From Tigriopus japonicus (Eukaryota > Arthropoda > Copepoda > Harpacticoida > Harpacticidae), in contig JAAGOF010000220.1 in the NCBI GenBank assembly GCA_010645155.1, forward strand, positions 450,927 to 514,926: 64,000 nucleotides of DNA, written 5' to 3'. Positions 45,101 to 55,540 of the stretch are shown one piece after another. Each line of letters begins with the position of its first letter. Within the stretch, counting starts at the first letter, position 1. Position numbers and translations under genes: made by a program. The notes beneath the pieces were generated by a model. It was not told the DNA's origin. It did not search any database and worked only from the letters and a program-made list of their open reading frames with translations.

Positions 45101-48100
45101 AGCAGTGACTAAATTTGAAAATGCTTGGAGAGGTTGTTCAATGCCCGCAATCCCTAAAGTTCATCTCATTGTTGATCATTTGGTGGATTTTGTCATCAGC
45201 CGCGGGAGCAAACACATGCAACTGTATGCCGAACAAGCCCACGAAACTCTTCATTCAGAATACCTGAAAACTTGCGAGCGGTTTGCAGTCAAAGAGATGA
45301 CATGTCCCACCTATGCAACGAATCTATTGCGAAGTGTTCTTGACTTCAATGGTCACCATGCTAATAAATAAGCCTGTTATGTTCCTCCACCTTTCATTCT
45401 ATTCGTGTGCTATTGATGGGAAAAAACCAATTTTCGTCAAAATGAACGTCATTTATTATATTGCTTCATCAGAATACAACTAAATTTGATACGTACTATC
45501 CACCAAATCTGTATTGATTAGAGGAGATAACCCTAGATTAGAGTACTGGCATTATTTTGCATAAGAATTAACTCATCCAGGCGTGTTTTTGGGTTTTGAA
45601 GTTGTGCATATTTCAGTGAATTCTCTTTTTTGTATATTTGGTGCTACATTTAAAAAAAATCGAAATTGGGAGTATTCGGCAAAATTTCAGCAAATTTACT
45701 TTGGTATTAATTAGGGTTGGTAATAGAATCCACTTACAAATGGCTAGTAATCGGGTGCTATTCAATGAATTTGTTCCAAAGGTCAGAGCTTCTTGTAATG
45801 CCGTGACCCGGTAAGATTCCAAGAGGGGCTGGCTTTTTCATAAGTGGTCACCTCGAAGTGCCATTTGATGGGACCTGTTGCATGGTTTGAGGNNNNNNNN
45901 NNNNNNNNNNNNNNNNNNNNNNNNNNNNNNNNNNNNNNNNNNNNNNNNNNNNNNNNNNNNNNNNNNNNNNNNNNNNNNNNNNNNNNNNNNNNNNNNNNNN
46001 NNNNNNNNNNNNNNNNNNNNNNNNNNNNNNNNNNNNNNNNNNNNNNNNNNNNNNNNNNNNNNNNNNNNNNNNNNNNNNNNNNNNNNNNNNNNNNNNNNNN
46101 NNNNNNNNNNNNNNNNNNNNNNNNNNNNNNNNNNNNNNNNNNNNNNNNNNNNNNNNNNNNNNNNNNNNNNNNNNNNNNNNNNNNNNNNNNNNNNNNNNNN
46201 NNNNNNNNNNNNNNNNNNNNNNNNNNNNNNNNNNNNNNNNNNNNNNNNNNNNNNNNNNNNNNNNNNNNNNNNNNNNNNNNNNNNNNNNNNNNNNNNNNNN
46301 NNNNNNNNNNNNNNNNNNNNNNNNNNNNNNNNNNNNNNNNNNNNNNNNNNNNNNNNNNNNNNNNNNNNNNNNNNNNNNNNNNNNNNNNNNNNNNNNNNNN
46401 NNNNNNNNNNNNNNNNNNNNNNNNNNNNNNNNNNNNNNNNNNNNNNNNNNNNNNNNNNNNNNNNNNNNNNNNNNNNNNNNNNNNNNNNNNNNNNNNNNNN
46501 NNNNNNNNNNNNNNNNNNNNNNNNNNNNNNNNNNNNNNNNNNNNNNNNNNNNNNNNNNNNNNNNNNNNNNNNNNNNNNNNNNNNNNNNNNNNNNNNNNNN
46601 NNNNNNNNNNNNNNNNNNNNNNNNNNNNNNNNNNNNNNNNNNNNNNNNNNNNNNNNNNNNNNNNNNNNNNNNNNNNNNNNNNNNNNNNNNNNNNNNNNNN
46701 NNNNNNNNNNNNNNNNNNNNNNNNNNNNNNNNNNNNNNNNNNNNNNNNNNNNNNNNNNNNNNNNNNNNNNNNNNNNNNNNNNNNNNNNNNNNNNNNNNNN
46801 NNNNNNNNNNNNNNNNNNNNNNNNNNNNNNGCGCATTCTGCGTCAGAAGTGCAAGGCTAATCCGGGAGTGGTCAGACTTTTTTCCGACGAGTCAATTTTC
46901 ACTGTGGACGGGGCCTACAACCCCCAAAATGACCGGTGGTTGGCTGGGGACAGAGCCTTGGTCCCTCCGGTCATGAGGACCAAGAAGCCGGCCAAAATCA
47001 TGGTGTTTGGCCTTGTCACGAGCGACGGGAAAGTGATGCCCGCCCACATCTTTCCATCTGATGTCAGAGTGAACACAGACGTCTACATGGGGCTTCTGGA
47101 TGAGGTAGTTTTGCCATGGTTGGCCGCCCAGTATCCCCCAGATCAAAAGTTCATGTGGATCCAAGACTCAGCACCGGCCCATGTCTCCAAAAAGGCGATC
47201 AACTTCCTCAGTAACAAGTTCGACGTTCTGATCAAACCCAATGAATGGCCTTCCAACAGCCCAGACCTCAACCCATGCGACTTCTAGTTGTGGTCAGAGC
47301 TGCGAAGGAAGGTCAACAAGAAGCCTCACAACAGCTTGGGCACTCTGAAGTCATCAGTCAAGAGAAACATGGCCACTTTCAGCACGGCTGAGGTTTCCAA
47401 AGCCTGCTCCGCCGTCATCCGCCGCCTGAGCGATGTCATCAAGGCCGAGGGCGGCCATTATAATATTTTTATTATTTTGAGTTTTTATATGAGCATTATA
47501 TTGAGTAAAATCAATGAACTATGTTCCATTCAAACTAATTGCACAAAATAAATTATCCTTTTACTCCAAATCTTGCTGCAGCAGACGTTTCAAATCAATT
47601 GTCAATACTACTGCCCCACTCTGTACATGTATCTCTGCTGTTCCTTGAATGGATGGATGGACTAGCAGTTGTAGGATTGGTCGGTGTCAAATGCGGTGGT
47701 GTCATATCGGTGCCCATATCATAAAGCTTTAAACAAGCCAAACAAGAGGGAAGTGCAAAAGAAAAAATACAACAAATTAAAGATGGCAAAGATACGTCAA
47801 CTTGACCCTAGCGACAAGTGGCTTTAACGTAAAGCTTCAAAAAAGCCCAACAAACCAAGAAGCACAAGAGAAAAAATGCAGTCAATAGGAGACTTTGACC
47901 CAAAAAAATATTGAAGCAATAGCTTGAGCACTTCATATTATGCAATAAAAAACTGAATTGCGCGTTATTGGCACGATTTACTTAAACTAATCGCAAAATC
48001 GAATTTCGTTTTAACTTTTACTTCCTGGATTGATGGTGGCGTCATCAACGGCAAACACTTAAAGCTTCAAAAAAGACCAACAACTCGACCAAGTTGACGT

Positions 48101-51056
48101 ATCTTTGTCATCTTTACAACAAATAGGAGCCTTTGACCGAAATATCCATGGAAGGGCTTCAATCCATCTTATTTTATGATGCAATGACTAAATCAATCTT
48201 TACTAGCATGATCTATGTAAATTGATTGCAAAATCGACTTTCGTTATAACTTGAACTTCCGCATTGATGGTGGCGACAACAACGGCAAACATTAGAAGCT
48301 TCAAAAAAGCCAAACAACCTGACTGTGTCAACGTTTCTTTCCCATGAGCTCCTTTGGGTAAACTCATAATGATTGTTTAAAAAACTTAGTTGTATTCAAT
48401 ATGCACCAAATAGGAGCTTGATGCAGAAGACTAGAATGTAAAAAGATCTGTTTAATCATGTAAAAAGTCACATTTTCCAATTTTGAATTTCTTTGATAGT
48501 TTGTGAGCTACCTTTTATTCAAGAATTTCTACATGGCACAAGAAACATTTGATTTCCATCAGAATCTCTTTGTAATCAGTTAGACATTTTGAAAAACTTG
48601 ATAGGCAACTCTCTTCTCATCCATGCAAGTTGTCCAAGGAATTCTCCTGCTATAGACAACTTACATGGGGGGTTAGACAATAGCCCTTCAAGTTTTCAAA
48701 ATGACAATCTGATTTACAGAAAGATGTTGAAGGATAACAAATATTTTCAATAATATAAGGTATTTTGAATAAAGGACATTTCAACAGGTCTTTCCATTTT
48801 TGAATTTTGCATCATGCTTCTGTTTGGTGCAAATTCAACACAAGTTGCAATGGGCTTTATCCTCAAAGTTAAAACCAAATCTTTTTGTTAACTCTTTGGT
48901 GATATATAAGCATCATCTGGAATTTCTTGTTTAATATTTGCTTATTCAGCTTAGATTTTCTGAACATGTTTAGTTGCAATGAATCAGCAATTTTTTAAAT
49001 TGCTGCTTATTCTTTGGGTCTTGTATATTATTTTGAGTACTTCTTCATCCATTAGAAATTGAGCTTGTCTAAATTAATACCATATAGCGCAAATTACTAG
49101 GTGAATTAATTTCATGGATTTGTTCTTTGTTTCCTGTGGTTGAAAGCAACAAAACCATTGAAATAGCAACAATTAACACGTGAAAACATAAATGAAGACC
49201 AGTTTCATTTATTTTAGTGTGAAATTTCATTCAAAGCTCTTGCGAACTATGTAATATGTTATGTGCTATGTGCTCTATGTGAACTATCTGGAACAATGGC
49301 TGACCGGAGTCCTACCCGCATGTAAGTTGTTCCAAAACTGGGAGAAAAGTGTGTTAAATTGTTAATTACTCAATATTTTGACAGTTATTCTTCAAAATGA
49401 TTCTTTCACAGAATATATCTACCTCTTGGACATTAAAATTTGTGCTCATTTGTGTCATCGGCCTTTCCAAGCCTTTGAATGAAGCAAAGTACACACTCAT
49501 TTTACAACTAAGGAGACAAGGAAGTTGGCCCCAGAGGAAAGAAAGAAAAAGTTGTCACAAAACTGGGCAAGACTAATACATTGACGGGTTTTGTCACATT
49601 TTGCGTATTTGTCGTATTGCCTCGATGTGTAACTTTGGGATATTTTTTCAAACTGAAGTGTGATCACGAATGGAAACAAAATAGATATTAGAATTTTTAT
49701 TTTGACCGTTGACAAAATATAGAAAAAATGGAAATTTGAGTTTTTACTTAGCATCTGGAAGCTTATTTCGCTTTTTCAGTCGAATATTATCTATAAAATC
49801 TGAACACATAACTACCCATCAACAGTTTTAGGCTATCAATTTTAAAACAACAAATATCCAGACATGATTTAAACATTTCCGGACAAGTTATTGTAAAATA
49901 GCGCTTTTTATTGCTTTTAAAGTTTTTGTCTGGCCCTTAGGTAAAAAAAGGTAGTTGCGTACAAATCATATTTGATTGCGGTCGGACATTTCCATATAAA
50001 TTGTGTTTTATGTATTCAGATCAAAAAAGTTTGATGGCACAAACCTACAAATTGTGATGCCCTAGATCCGATTAATTTTCTAACCAATGGCTGGAGAATG
50101 CTTGAAGTATACTTTGACATACACAACACGTTTATTTATTAGTTCCAGGATGTACAATGGATGCCTGGGATTTTCCTCATAATGATATTCGCTATGAAAG
50201 TGCTATTGATTACTTGGCATGCCAACAACTATGTCAAGAGGAACCAAACTGCTTGTTGGGTGTCTGGATCAAGTCCTGGAGCAATGTTGACCCCAGCAGA
50301 TGTTACTTAAAAAGCTCCATGGTTATGTCTCAAAAAAGCCACAGCCTTACTGTAATCACAATCCCAAAATATTGCTTGGAGGGTGAGTCAATCATTTAAC
50401 TTTGCAATATAAAATTTAAGGTTGAACGGGGTTTGCTAACCTTAGATCATCGATTGCCGGGCAATGAGTTCCAATATCAAAGCTCAAAGTACCGTTTTAT
50501 TGCCCAAAATAATGATGAGGCAGAGGGAAGAGGAATCTGTGAGGGATTGAATGGAACTCTGGTGTCCATAGAGACCAAAGATGAGTATCTTTTCATCCGT
50601 TCCGCTATTCTTCAGTTGAACACGTTCAATTCATCCACGTTTTCGGGTGATTATCGGATTGGTAAGATTTCAATAGTGCTCAATGCCATGTCAATGGACC
50701 ATTTTGTATCAATATTCATTCACAAGGCTTGTCTAAAAATTCCTCTCAATGGACTTGGAGCTCTGGTTGGAACTATGATAACATCGACTTTAGTATTTGG
50801 TGCCATGGCTTTCCTAGTGTAACTGGCGACAAAGCAATTCTAGAAGCGGAAAGATCTTGTGTGACCTCGAAGACTGGCTCTGAATCTGTGCAAAATCTGA
50901 TTTGCGAATTCAGTGGTAAAACGTATTTTCATTAACCAATGTTTTGTGAAGTGAAAGTTTCAATTCTACCTTTCTTCATTTAGTTTGCCAAGACCGCATC
51001 CCTCCCAATATTTCATACTCTTATTGGGAGTTACAAAACTATTCTTTGGCGTATAG
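42121..51056 (+). CDS. PAN-PAN-CTLD secreted protein, paralog 3 (7.6-kb intron)
   Basis: Exons: 42121-42220, 42288-42509, 50149-50382, 50446-50661, 50727-50915, 50984-51056, all in the family phases. Signal peptide MARGWILPWINVLFAVIKLI; an upstream in-frame ATG at 42037 would spoil it. PAN domain: FAHCVAWGSNYPFNDLF, CNQLCQTTPGCDHSTFIL, TIPKICG. Second PAN-like domain: CTMDAWDFPHNDIRY, CQQLCQEEPNCLLGVWI. CTLD: KYRFIAQNN, CEGLNGTLVSIETKDEYLF, WTWSSGWNYDNIDFSIWC, LICEFS. Sushi-like start: CQDRIPPNISYSY. Exons 3-6 are closest to paralog 1. Intron 2 (42510-50148) contains an hAT MITE, two transposase relics, tandem repeats and the assembly gap. The two exon groups could in principle belong to two incomplete genes; phase and order fit one gene. 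Confidence 0.75.
42650..42925 (+). repeat. Inverted repeat, left arm (pairs with 49305-49572)
   Basis: About 270 bp whose reverse complement recurs at 49305-49572: tttgtgacaactttttt, ggggccaacttccttgtctc, gaggtagatatat, tgagtaatta and ttttggaacaacttacatg occur in order. Possibly the long TIRs of a 6.9-kb element, or two unrelated copies. Confidence 0.7.
43389..44252. mobile_element. hAT-type element with TTCGTCT repeats, copy b
   Basis: Ends tgaggacaggaagttaagac and cttaagttcctgtcccta; perfect 8-bp duplication gtgatgag (43381-43388, 44253-44260). Subterminal gacgaaaaaagacgaataaa repeats at both ends. Confidence 0.92.
44540..45371 (+). pseudogene. Relic of an unassigned transposon-type protein
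   Basis: The frame 44805-45371 contains YHGGGYEGNKCEKLLKNQLE, PAIPKVHLIVDHLVDFV, LYAEQAHETLHSEYLKTCER and a YATNLL motif near the end. I recall similar blocks (GxEGNxCrKLL, KvHxixeH, SEQxhExlHxdF) from a multicopy, transposon-associated protein family of invertebrates whose superfamily I cannot name. Upstream, another frame (CYNIVFGLGNHKSTFPCICC) looks like the preceding cysteine-rich block, separated by stops. So it is a decayed copy. It sits in intron 2 of paralog 3. Confidence 0.45.
45372..45892. other. No supported feature before the gap
   Basis: AT-rich intronic DNA. The last 60 bases may be the start of the mariner-type element that continues after the gap, but its TIR cannot be matched. 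Confidence 0.4.
45893..46830. other. Assembly gap, 938 N
   Basis: Unresolved bases. Translations across it are meaningless. Confidence 1.
46831..47465 (+). pseudogene. maT-type (DD37D) mariner-superfamily transposase, 3' part
   Basis: The frame after the gap has VVRLFSDESIFTVDGAYN (first Asp), KIMVFGLVTSDGK, FMWIQDSAPAHVSKKA (second Asp) and NSPDLNPCDF (third Asp). Counting gives 37 residues between the second and third Asp: DD37D, the maT signature, unlike the Tc1 (DD34E) and mariner (DD34D) relics in the same window. A TAG at 47285-47287 follows CDF immediately, after which the frame continues (LWSELRRKVNKKPHNSLGTL). This single stop may be the only defect in the visible part; the N-terminus is lost in the gap. 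Confidence 0.85.
47466..47824. other. Intronic DNA between maT relic and tandem repeats
   Basis: No gene. Contains a first diverged unit of the repeat that follows (ataaagctttaaacaagcca at 47720). Confidence 0.4.
47825..48330. repeat. ~235-bp direct tandem repeat, two and a fraction copies
   Basis: Units start aaagcttcaaaaaagcccaa at about 47830, 48062 and 48295. Each includes ataggagactttgacc, gcaaaatcgaatttcgtttt and gattgatggtggcg in the same order. The third unit is partial. Confidence 0.8.
48331..49304. other. Intronic DNA, nothing recognised
   Basis: AT-rich intron sequence of paralog 3 with no exon or repeat I can support. Confidence 0.4.
49305..49572 (-). repeat. Inverted repeat, right arm (pairs with 42650-42925)
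   Basis: Reverse complement of the left arm with small gaps; runs from atgtaagttgttccaaaac to gttgtcacaaaactgggc. Confidence 0.7.
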
Positions 51057-51071
51057 GTAAAAATACGTAAA

Positions 51072-51626
51072 AGATCAGTTGTTGAGCTCGTTTGGAAGTA
51101 TAGAAGAAGCATATCTAGAAACATAAAAGAAGCAAATGAGATGGAGTAGAAATAACCATGCTCGATCAAATTTTGATACATTAGCTGTGATTGCAAAACG
51201 CAGCTTATATGGCGAAACTTGATGGAGCATGGTTATTTCTACTACAGTTCTATATACCCAGAAATGTCACTCCCAAATTGTTCGTGATTCAACAAGCTTA
51301 CCCTGTGTGTGCAATGGGATTTGACATTGGACACAGGTAGTTACGTGATCCAAAACTGGAATTTGCGATTTCAGTGAGTCAGTGGCGGAATTGCTCTTTC
51401 AACTGCTATGCTCGAACTAGAGCAATGCATAAAGAATCAAGTTACCTAGCACCCTTGCTGCTGGATTGTTGAAATGAGCTCAAAACAAATCTCCACTGAC
51501 CTAACTGGAGTGACAGTTCTGTTTATGTAGAACTATAATTTATACTGCATGCTTCTTTTATGCCTCTTCTATGCTTCTAGATATGCTTCTACTATACTTC
51601 CAATCGACCTCAACAACCGACCTATA
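51072..51626. repeat. Inverted-repeat element after paralog 3
   Basis: The left arm cagttgttgagctcgtttgg through gaagtatagaagaagcatat recurs inverted at 51545-51626. Between them lie another inverted pair (gaaataaccatgctc / gagcatggttatttc) and the dispersed repeat shared with 35178. Termini are not fixed. Confidence 0.55.
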
Positions 51627-51743
51627 CACTGTAGTTTTTTGCTTTGGTATGCTCAACCTAAACCAGGAAAGAATGAGTTGTTAATGAATTAGCAGAAACA
51701 CAAACTAGGTGTAATTCTAGGTTAAGAGTAAAATGATGTAGAC

Positions 51744-51984
51744 CAGGGGTCGGCAACCGGTGGGTCGCGGCCCAAATGTGGGCCCGAGGATGGTCGTTGG
51801 TGGGCCCAGGAGCTATTGAGAAGGTCCAAAATAGTGGGCCATCCATAGTACTGTACTTGTGGGCCCAAAGCTCTTTGACCGCTAATGTGTGGGCCCCTGA
51901 ACTTAACAATGTCTATTTGGTGGGCCCCAGACAACACGAATCAAATTTCGTGTGCCTTGACCCAAAAATGGTTGCCGACCTTTG
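51744..51984. mobile_element. hAT-type MITE, CAGGGGTCGGCAACC family, copy b
   Basis: Ends caggggtcggcaaccggtgg and ggttgccgacctttg; 8-bp flanks atgtagac / atgtcgac match at 7 of 8. Confidence 0.85.
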
Positions 51985-52358
51985 ATGTCGACTGTCACAA
52001 GCAAAAAAGGAAATGATCCTTTTCATTAAAGCAAGAATACCACGAAACTGTTTTGAATGCATTTAAATTCCAGATTTTTTATGGCAAGGAAATCCAGAAG
52101 CAAAAAAGGGACTGTCTGACTTTTAAACTTTGTTTGACATGGACTTTTTCGCGATCAAATGTTTAACATTGAAATGAATTCAAGAACCTTGAGAACAATT
52201 AATTGCCTCTAATCAAAAAGACACCTTGCTTCTTTGCTTCATCCTTCTTTGACAAAAGAGAAAAGTAGGGATTGTCATTTTGGCCTCATTTTCAAGGTAG
52301 AATTACACACTGTCATGGACGGCAAAGTGCTTAGATGTTTGAAATTGACCTTAGCCAA
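51985..52358. other. No supported feature
   Basis: AT-rich spacer. Confidence 0.4.
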
Positions 52359-52560
52359 AAATTGTATTGCTTTGCCATGTGGTAAAATTGTATTGTTTTG
52401 CCATGAGGTGAAATTGTATTGTTTTGCCATTTGTTGTACAATTGTATTGTTTTGCCATGTGGTAAAACTGTATTGTTTTGCCATATGGTCAAATTGTATT
52501 GGTCAATTGTCATGTGGTAAAATTGTATTGTTTCTCTAGCCATTAAAATGTATTGTTTTC
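52359..52560. repeat. ~27-bp minisatellite (ttgtattgttttgccatgtg)
   Basis: About seven units of aaattgtattgttttgccatgtggt with small changes. Frames such as CHVVKLYCFAIW are artefacts of the array. Confidence 0.88.
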
Positions 52561-53429
52561 AGAGTCGGTAAAATCGCCTTTTTCCGCCTGTAAATTCTTT
52601 TCACCATTTAACAAAAAGGTAATTTGAAGCTTACATGCTAGTTTTCCAAGGGATAGACCAAGGATCACTAAATACCTGGATGCCTTGGCTACTGGCAAAA
52701 TCCATCTTTTGAATTCTGTGTTAAACAGAGAAAAATTTAGTTGAACCAGTTGTCCGGCTGGTAATTTAAAGCTCACATGCTTAATTTCAACTTGATCGAC
52801 TGAAATTTGTTGCATTTAGAGTAATTTGAAGCATAGAGCATAGTGCGCTTTTCCGACCAAACATTTGCACCTACAATCGTCCAAAAGGATGATTGTAGGG
52901 TCAATTTTTCTCTCGTTTCCGCGCGTATGTTTTGCCACTGTAGCAAATTTCGAAACATTGTTTCTTGTGAACAGAGGAACGTATGATGCTGAAATTCAGC
53001 AAACAACATCCTTAAACACCTGTCGTATCAATCTTATCAAAATGAAATCATTTACTTGAACGGAATTCGATTTATAAAAAATCCACATGTGAACACATTA
53101 GCGCAGGTTAGGTTACAATTCCTTGAATAGACTGAACTTGAATAACAGATTTTTTTTGAAAATTAATGCTATCTGGACCTACACGTGACACTTCACGACC
53201 ATCCAAAAACACAATTGTACAATTTTTTTCACACTTTTACCCCCTGATTTCACAATCTATTTTCAAAATTTGGCAGCGCGAGAACTTAGGAACTGATCAT
53301 GTCGAAATTAAGCAAGTGGCATCCTTCAACACATGTGTAATGGCGCTTATCAGAAAACAATCAGTTGTTTGAATGAATTTGATTTCCTAAAAGGTCTGTT
53401 TTAAGATACCTTACAGCTCTGTGATCATT
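52561..53429. other. Spacer with weak internal repeats, no gene
   Basis: Stretches at 52990-53050 and 53295-53370 look like diverged copies of each other (aacatccttaaacacctgt / gcatccttcaacacatgt), each ending in a Thr/Ser-codon-like run. No supported gene. Confidence 0.4.
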
Positions 53430-53541
53430 TATTTGTGGGCTCTTTAACTCATCACTCAGCTTCTGTTTGGTGGGCCCCAGATTAAGCGACATCAACTTTG
53501 ATGGGCCCTGACCCAAAGTCTGTTGCCGACCCCTGATCTAG
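53430..53541. mobile_element. Partial hAT-type MITE, same family
   Basis: Only the right half is present: ttggtgggccccagatta through gttgccgacccctg. The left terminus is missing. Confidence 0.7.
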
Positions 53542-54378
53542 CCTTTCATTTCACCTCACTTGCACTCAGGAGTTATTTAGGAATCCATTACGAAATGGAC
53601 ACCATGGACACCAACTTCAATTTATTGTGTATCCCGACCTCTATTCTGATTTCGTGACAACTTGAGACATCAATATGACATGTTTAGCAAAGACTACAAT
53701 TTGAGGGTTGTAAAGGTGGATCAATACTACTTAAACCGTCGCAATCACAAGTCAAGTGGTTGACAATATAGTTCAATGCAATGAGATTTTCCAGGCATAT
53801 TTTACTTATATTCATAAACATCAGGGCATAAATCATTTCTCAAAAAATGTAAGTAATTACATTACTCTCGAAAAGAAGAATTTAATTACAATTCATAAAA
53901 GTAATAAGTAGTGGCATTACTCATTAGACTGAGTGATCATTAGTCGTTACTAGAGCGAGGATTTAAAAGTTTTAACTTAAAACTTCAAAAAAAAAATTTG
54001 GGAGACTTTCGCCTCAAAAAACTTTCTTTGGTTTTTAAAACTTATTTTGATCTTATTTTTGCTTTTCGTAGAAGTTTTAAGTCTCTTTGTTTTGATACTG
54101 TGGCTTGATCAGCTAATGCAAAGCCAATCCACGAATTATCAAACAATTACAAAGCATAAAGGCAATCACCTCTCCCATATTAGAGTAAGAACTCGAGTGG
54201 TGGACGAGCAGGAAAACGGAATTTATACATATCGAACGAAACGTATAGAGTAGGTTTCAAGTTTCTTGTGAAGAATTTCCGATCTGCCGTTGCCTCTTTG
54301 CTCCTTTCAGATTCTCGCCTCATCATTACCCGGTGGTTCTTCTGAGTCAGCACATCTCCTCCCCTTTCTTATCCCTCA
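53542..54378. other. No supported feature
   Basis: AT-rich DNA with some attac repeats (53850-53930), similar in style to 23425-23878. Confidence 0.4.
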
Positions 54379-55540
54379 TGTCGGGCAAAGCCAACCAAGA
54401 GCTTTTAGCTCAATTTGATGAAGTGGCCCAAGATATGCGGCAATCTTTCAAGGATTTTACGAAGCATCAAACGGAGGCTCTCATCTGAAATCAAACTGAC
54501 CTCATCGAAAAATTGGGGGATAAGATTGCAAGCAAAATAAATCCGGTCCAACATCCATCCTCCCTCCAATCGGGTCCATCTGCCATTCCCACCGTTCCTT
54601 CAGTTGGGGTCACTAACTCCACGTTCGAAGCATCGAATCCTCTGGTCGTGACTAGAGCGCTATAATAAAATTTTATTATAGCGCTCTAGTCGTGACATCA
54701 TTAGCTCCACTTGTTTCGACCACCTCTGGGTTATTGGCTCCCCGTACCCGATTGGCCATTTCGTCGGCGACGCCAGTTCCGGGCTCACTGCCAATTATGA
54801 CGTTAAATTATCTTTTTTATTCCAATAGAAATTAGTTTGTAGCGTTCTTCTAATTCCACAATTGCATCTGACGCATTATTCAATCGAACATACGACCGCT
54901 CATTTCGATGATGTTTCAGAAATTGCATTTATTTTTTGAATGACAATCTGTTGTTCACAGATATCCGAGCCAAGTCAGCTTCTCGCAGATCAGAAATGTC
55001 AAGGTCATGCGAAGGACTGAACAAAAGCACTTATAGTCTTCGTGACTTGAACAAGAACTAGATTATTTTGGGCTTTGCTCTAGAAGAGCTCGAGCCACTT
55101 CTAAACTCATCCCTTCTTTCGGGATCGCTTGCAGATGCTCGACTCCGCCTTGGTCTTTCCACCACTCATGATATCACCCCCATTGTGGAATTATGGATGG
55201 CTCATAAACGCGCTTTTTTTGGCCTTTTTGGATATAAAATCTGCCCTTACCTACGATCAACAAATGATCCAAGTTGTCCAAACCAAGAGTTTGGACAACC
55301 AAGAGTTTGGACTATCTCAAAGCATTTAAAGAAAATCATCAGCTACACGAAACCACTGTCAAACGTATAGAAGTGGTTGACAGACATTTGGCCCGTCTTC
55401 AAGCTGCTAACAACCGGGAAAAGAAAAAATCTGAAGAGAGGTTCGCCTCATCCAGATCTCATGGCCATAGCCCTCAATCTTATCACGCTCGAGCCAATCA
55501 CCACCCAAAGAAATCCTCATCTCTCATGGACAATACCTGT
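54379..55540 (+). pseudogene. gag-like frame of a ruined element (DIRS-like?)
   Basis: Plus frame MSGKANQELLAQFDEVAQDM, a TGA, then NQTDLIEKLGDKIASKIN and a Ser/Pro/Thr-rich stretch. After a break near 54805-54955 it resumes with AKSASRRSEMS and GFALEELEPLLNSSLLSGSL, ending in a charged tail (VVDRHLARLQAANNREKKKS). This order resembles gag-type ORFs of DIRS-like elements, and the tyrosine-recombinase relic downstream (57552-58660) supports that. Assignment is tentative. The frame is broken by a TGA, a 36-bp palindromic insert and the LINE at 55498-56400. Confidence 0.4.
54653..54688. mobile_element. 36-bp perfect palindrome with 8-bp target duplication
   Basis: tagagcgctataataaaa followed directly by its exact reverse complement, flanked by the perfect 8-bp duplication gtcgtgac (54645-54652 and 54689-54696). 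Removing it plus one octamer restores the surrounding reading frame. The 8-bp duplication and the TAGAG start fit hAT ends (compare 28658-29371). It looks like a transposon reduced to its two termini. Confidence 0.85.

Noticed and set aside
45838..47287. Long frames of 332-469 codons across the gap
   Set aside because: They are open only because N gives no stop codons.
52234..52543. Cysteine-rich 101-codon frame (CHVVKLYCFAIW) as a secreted peptide gene
   Set aside because: It is the translation of a 27-bp minisatellite and is open on the other strand as well.
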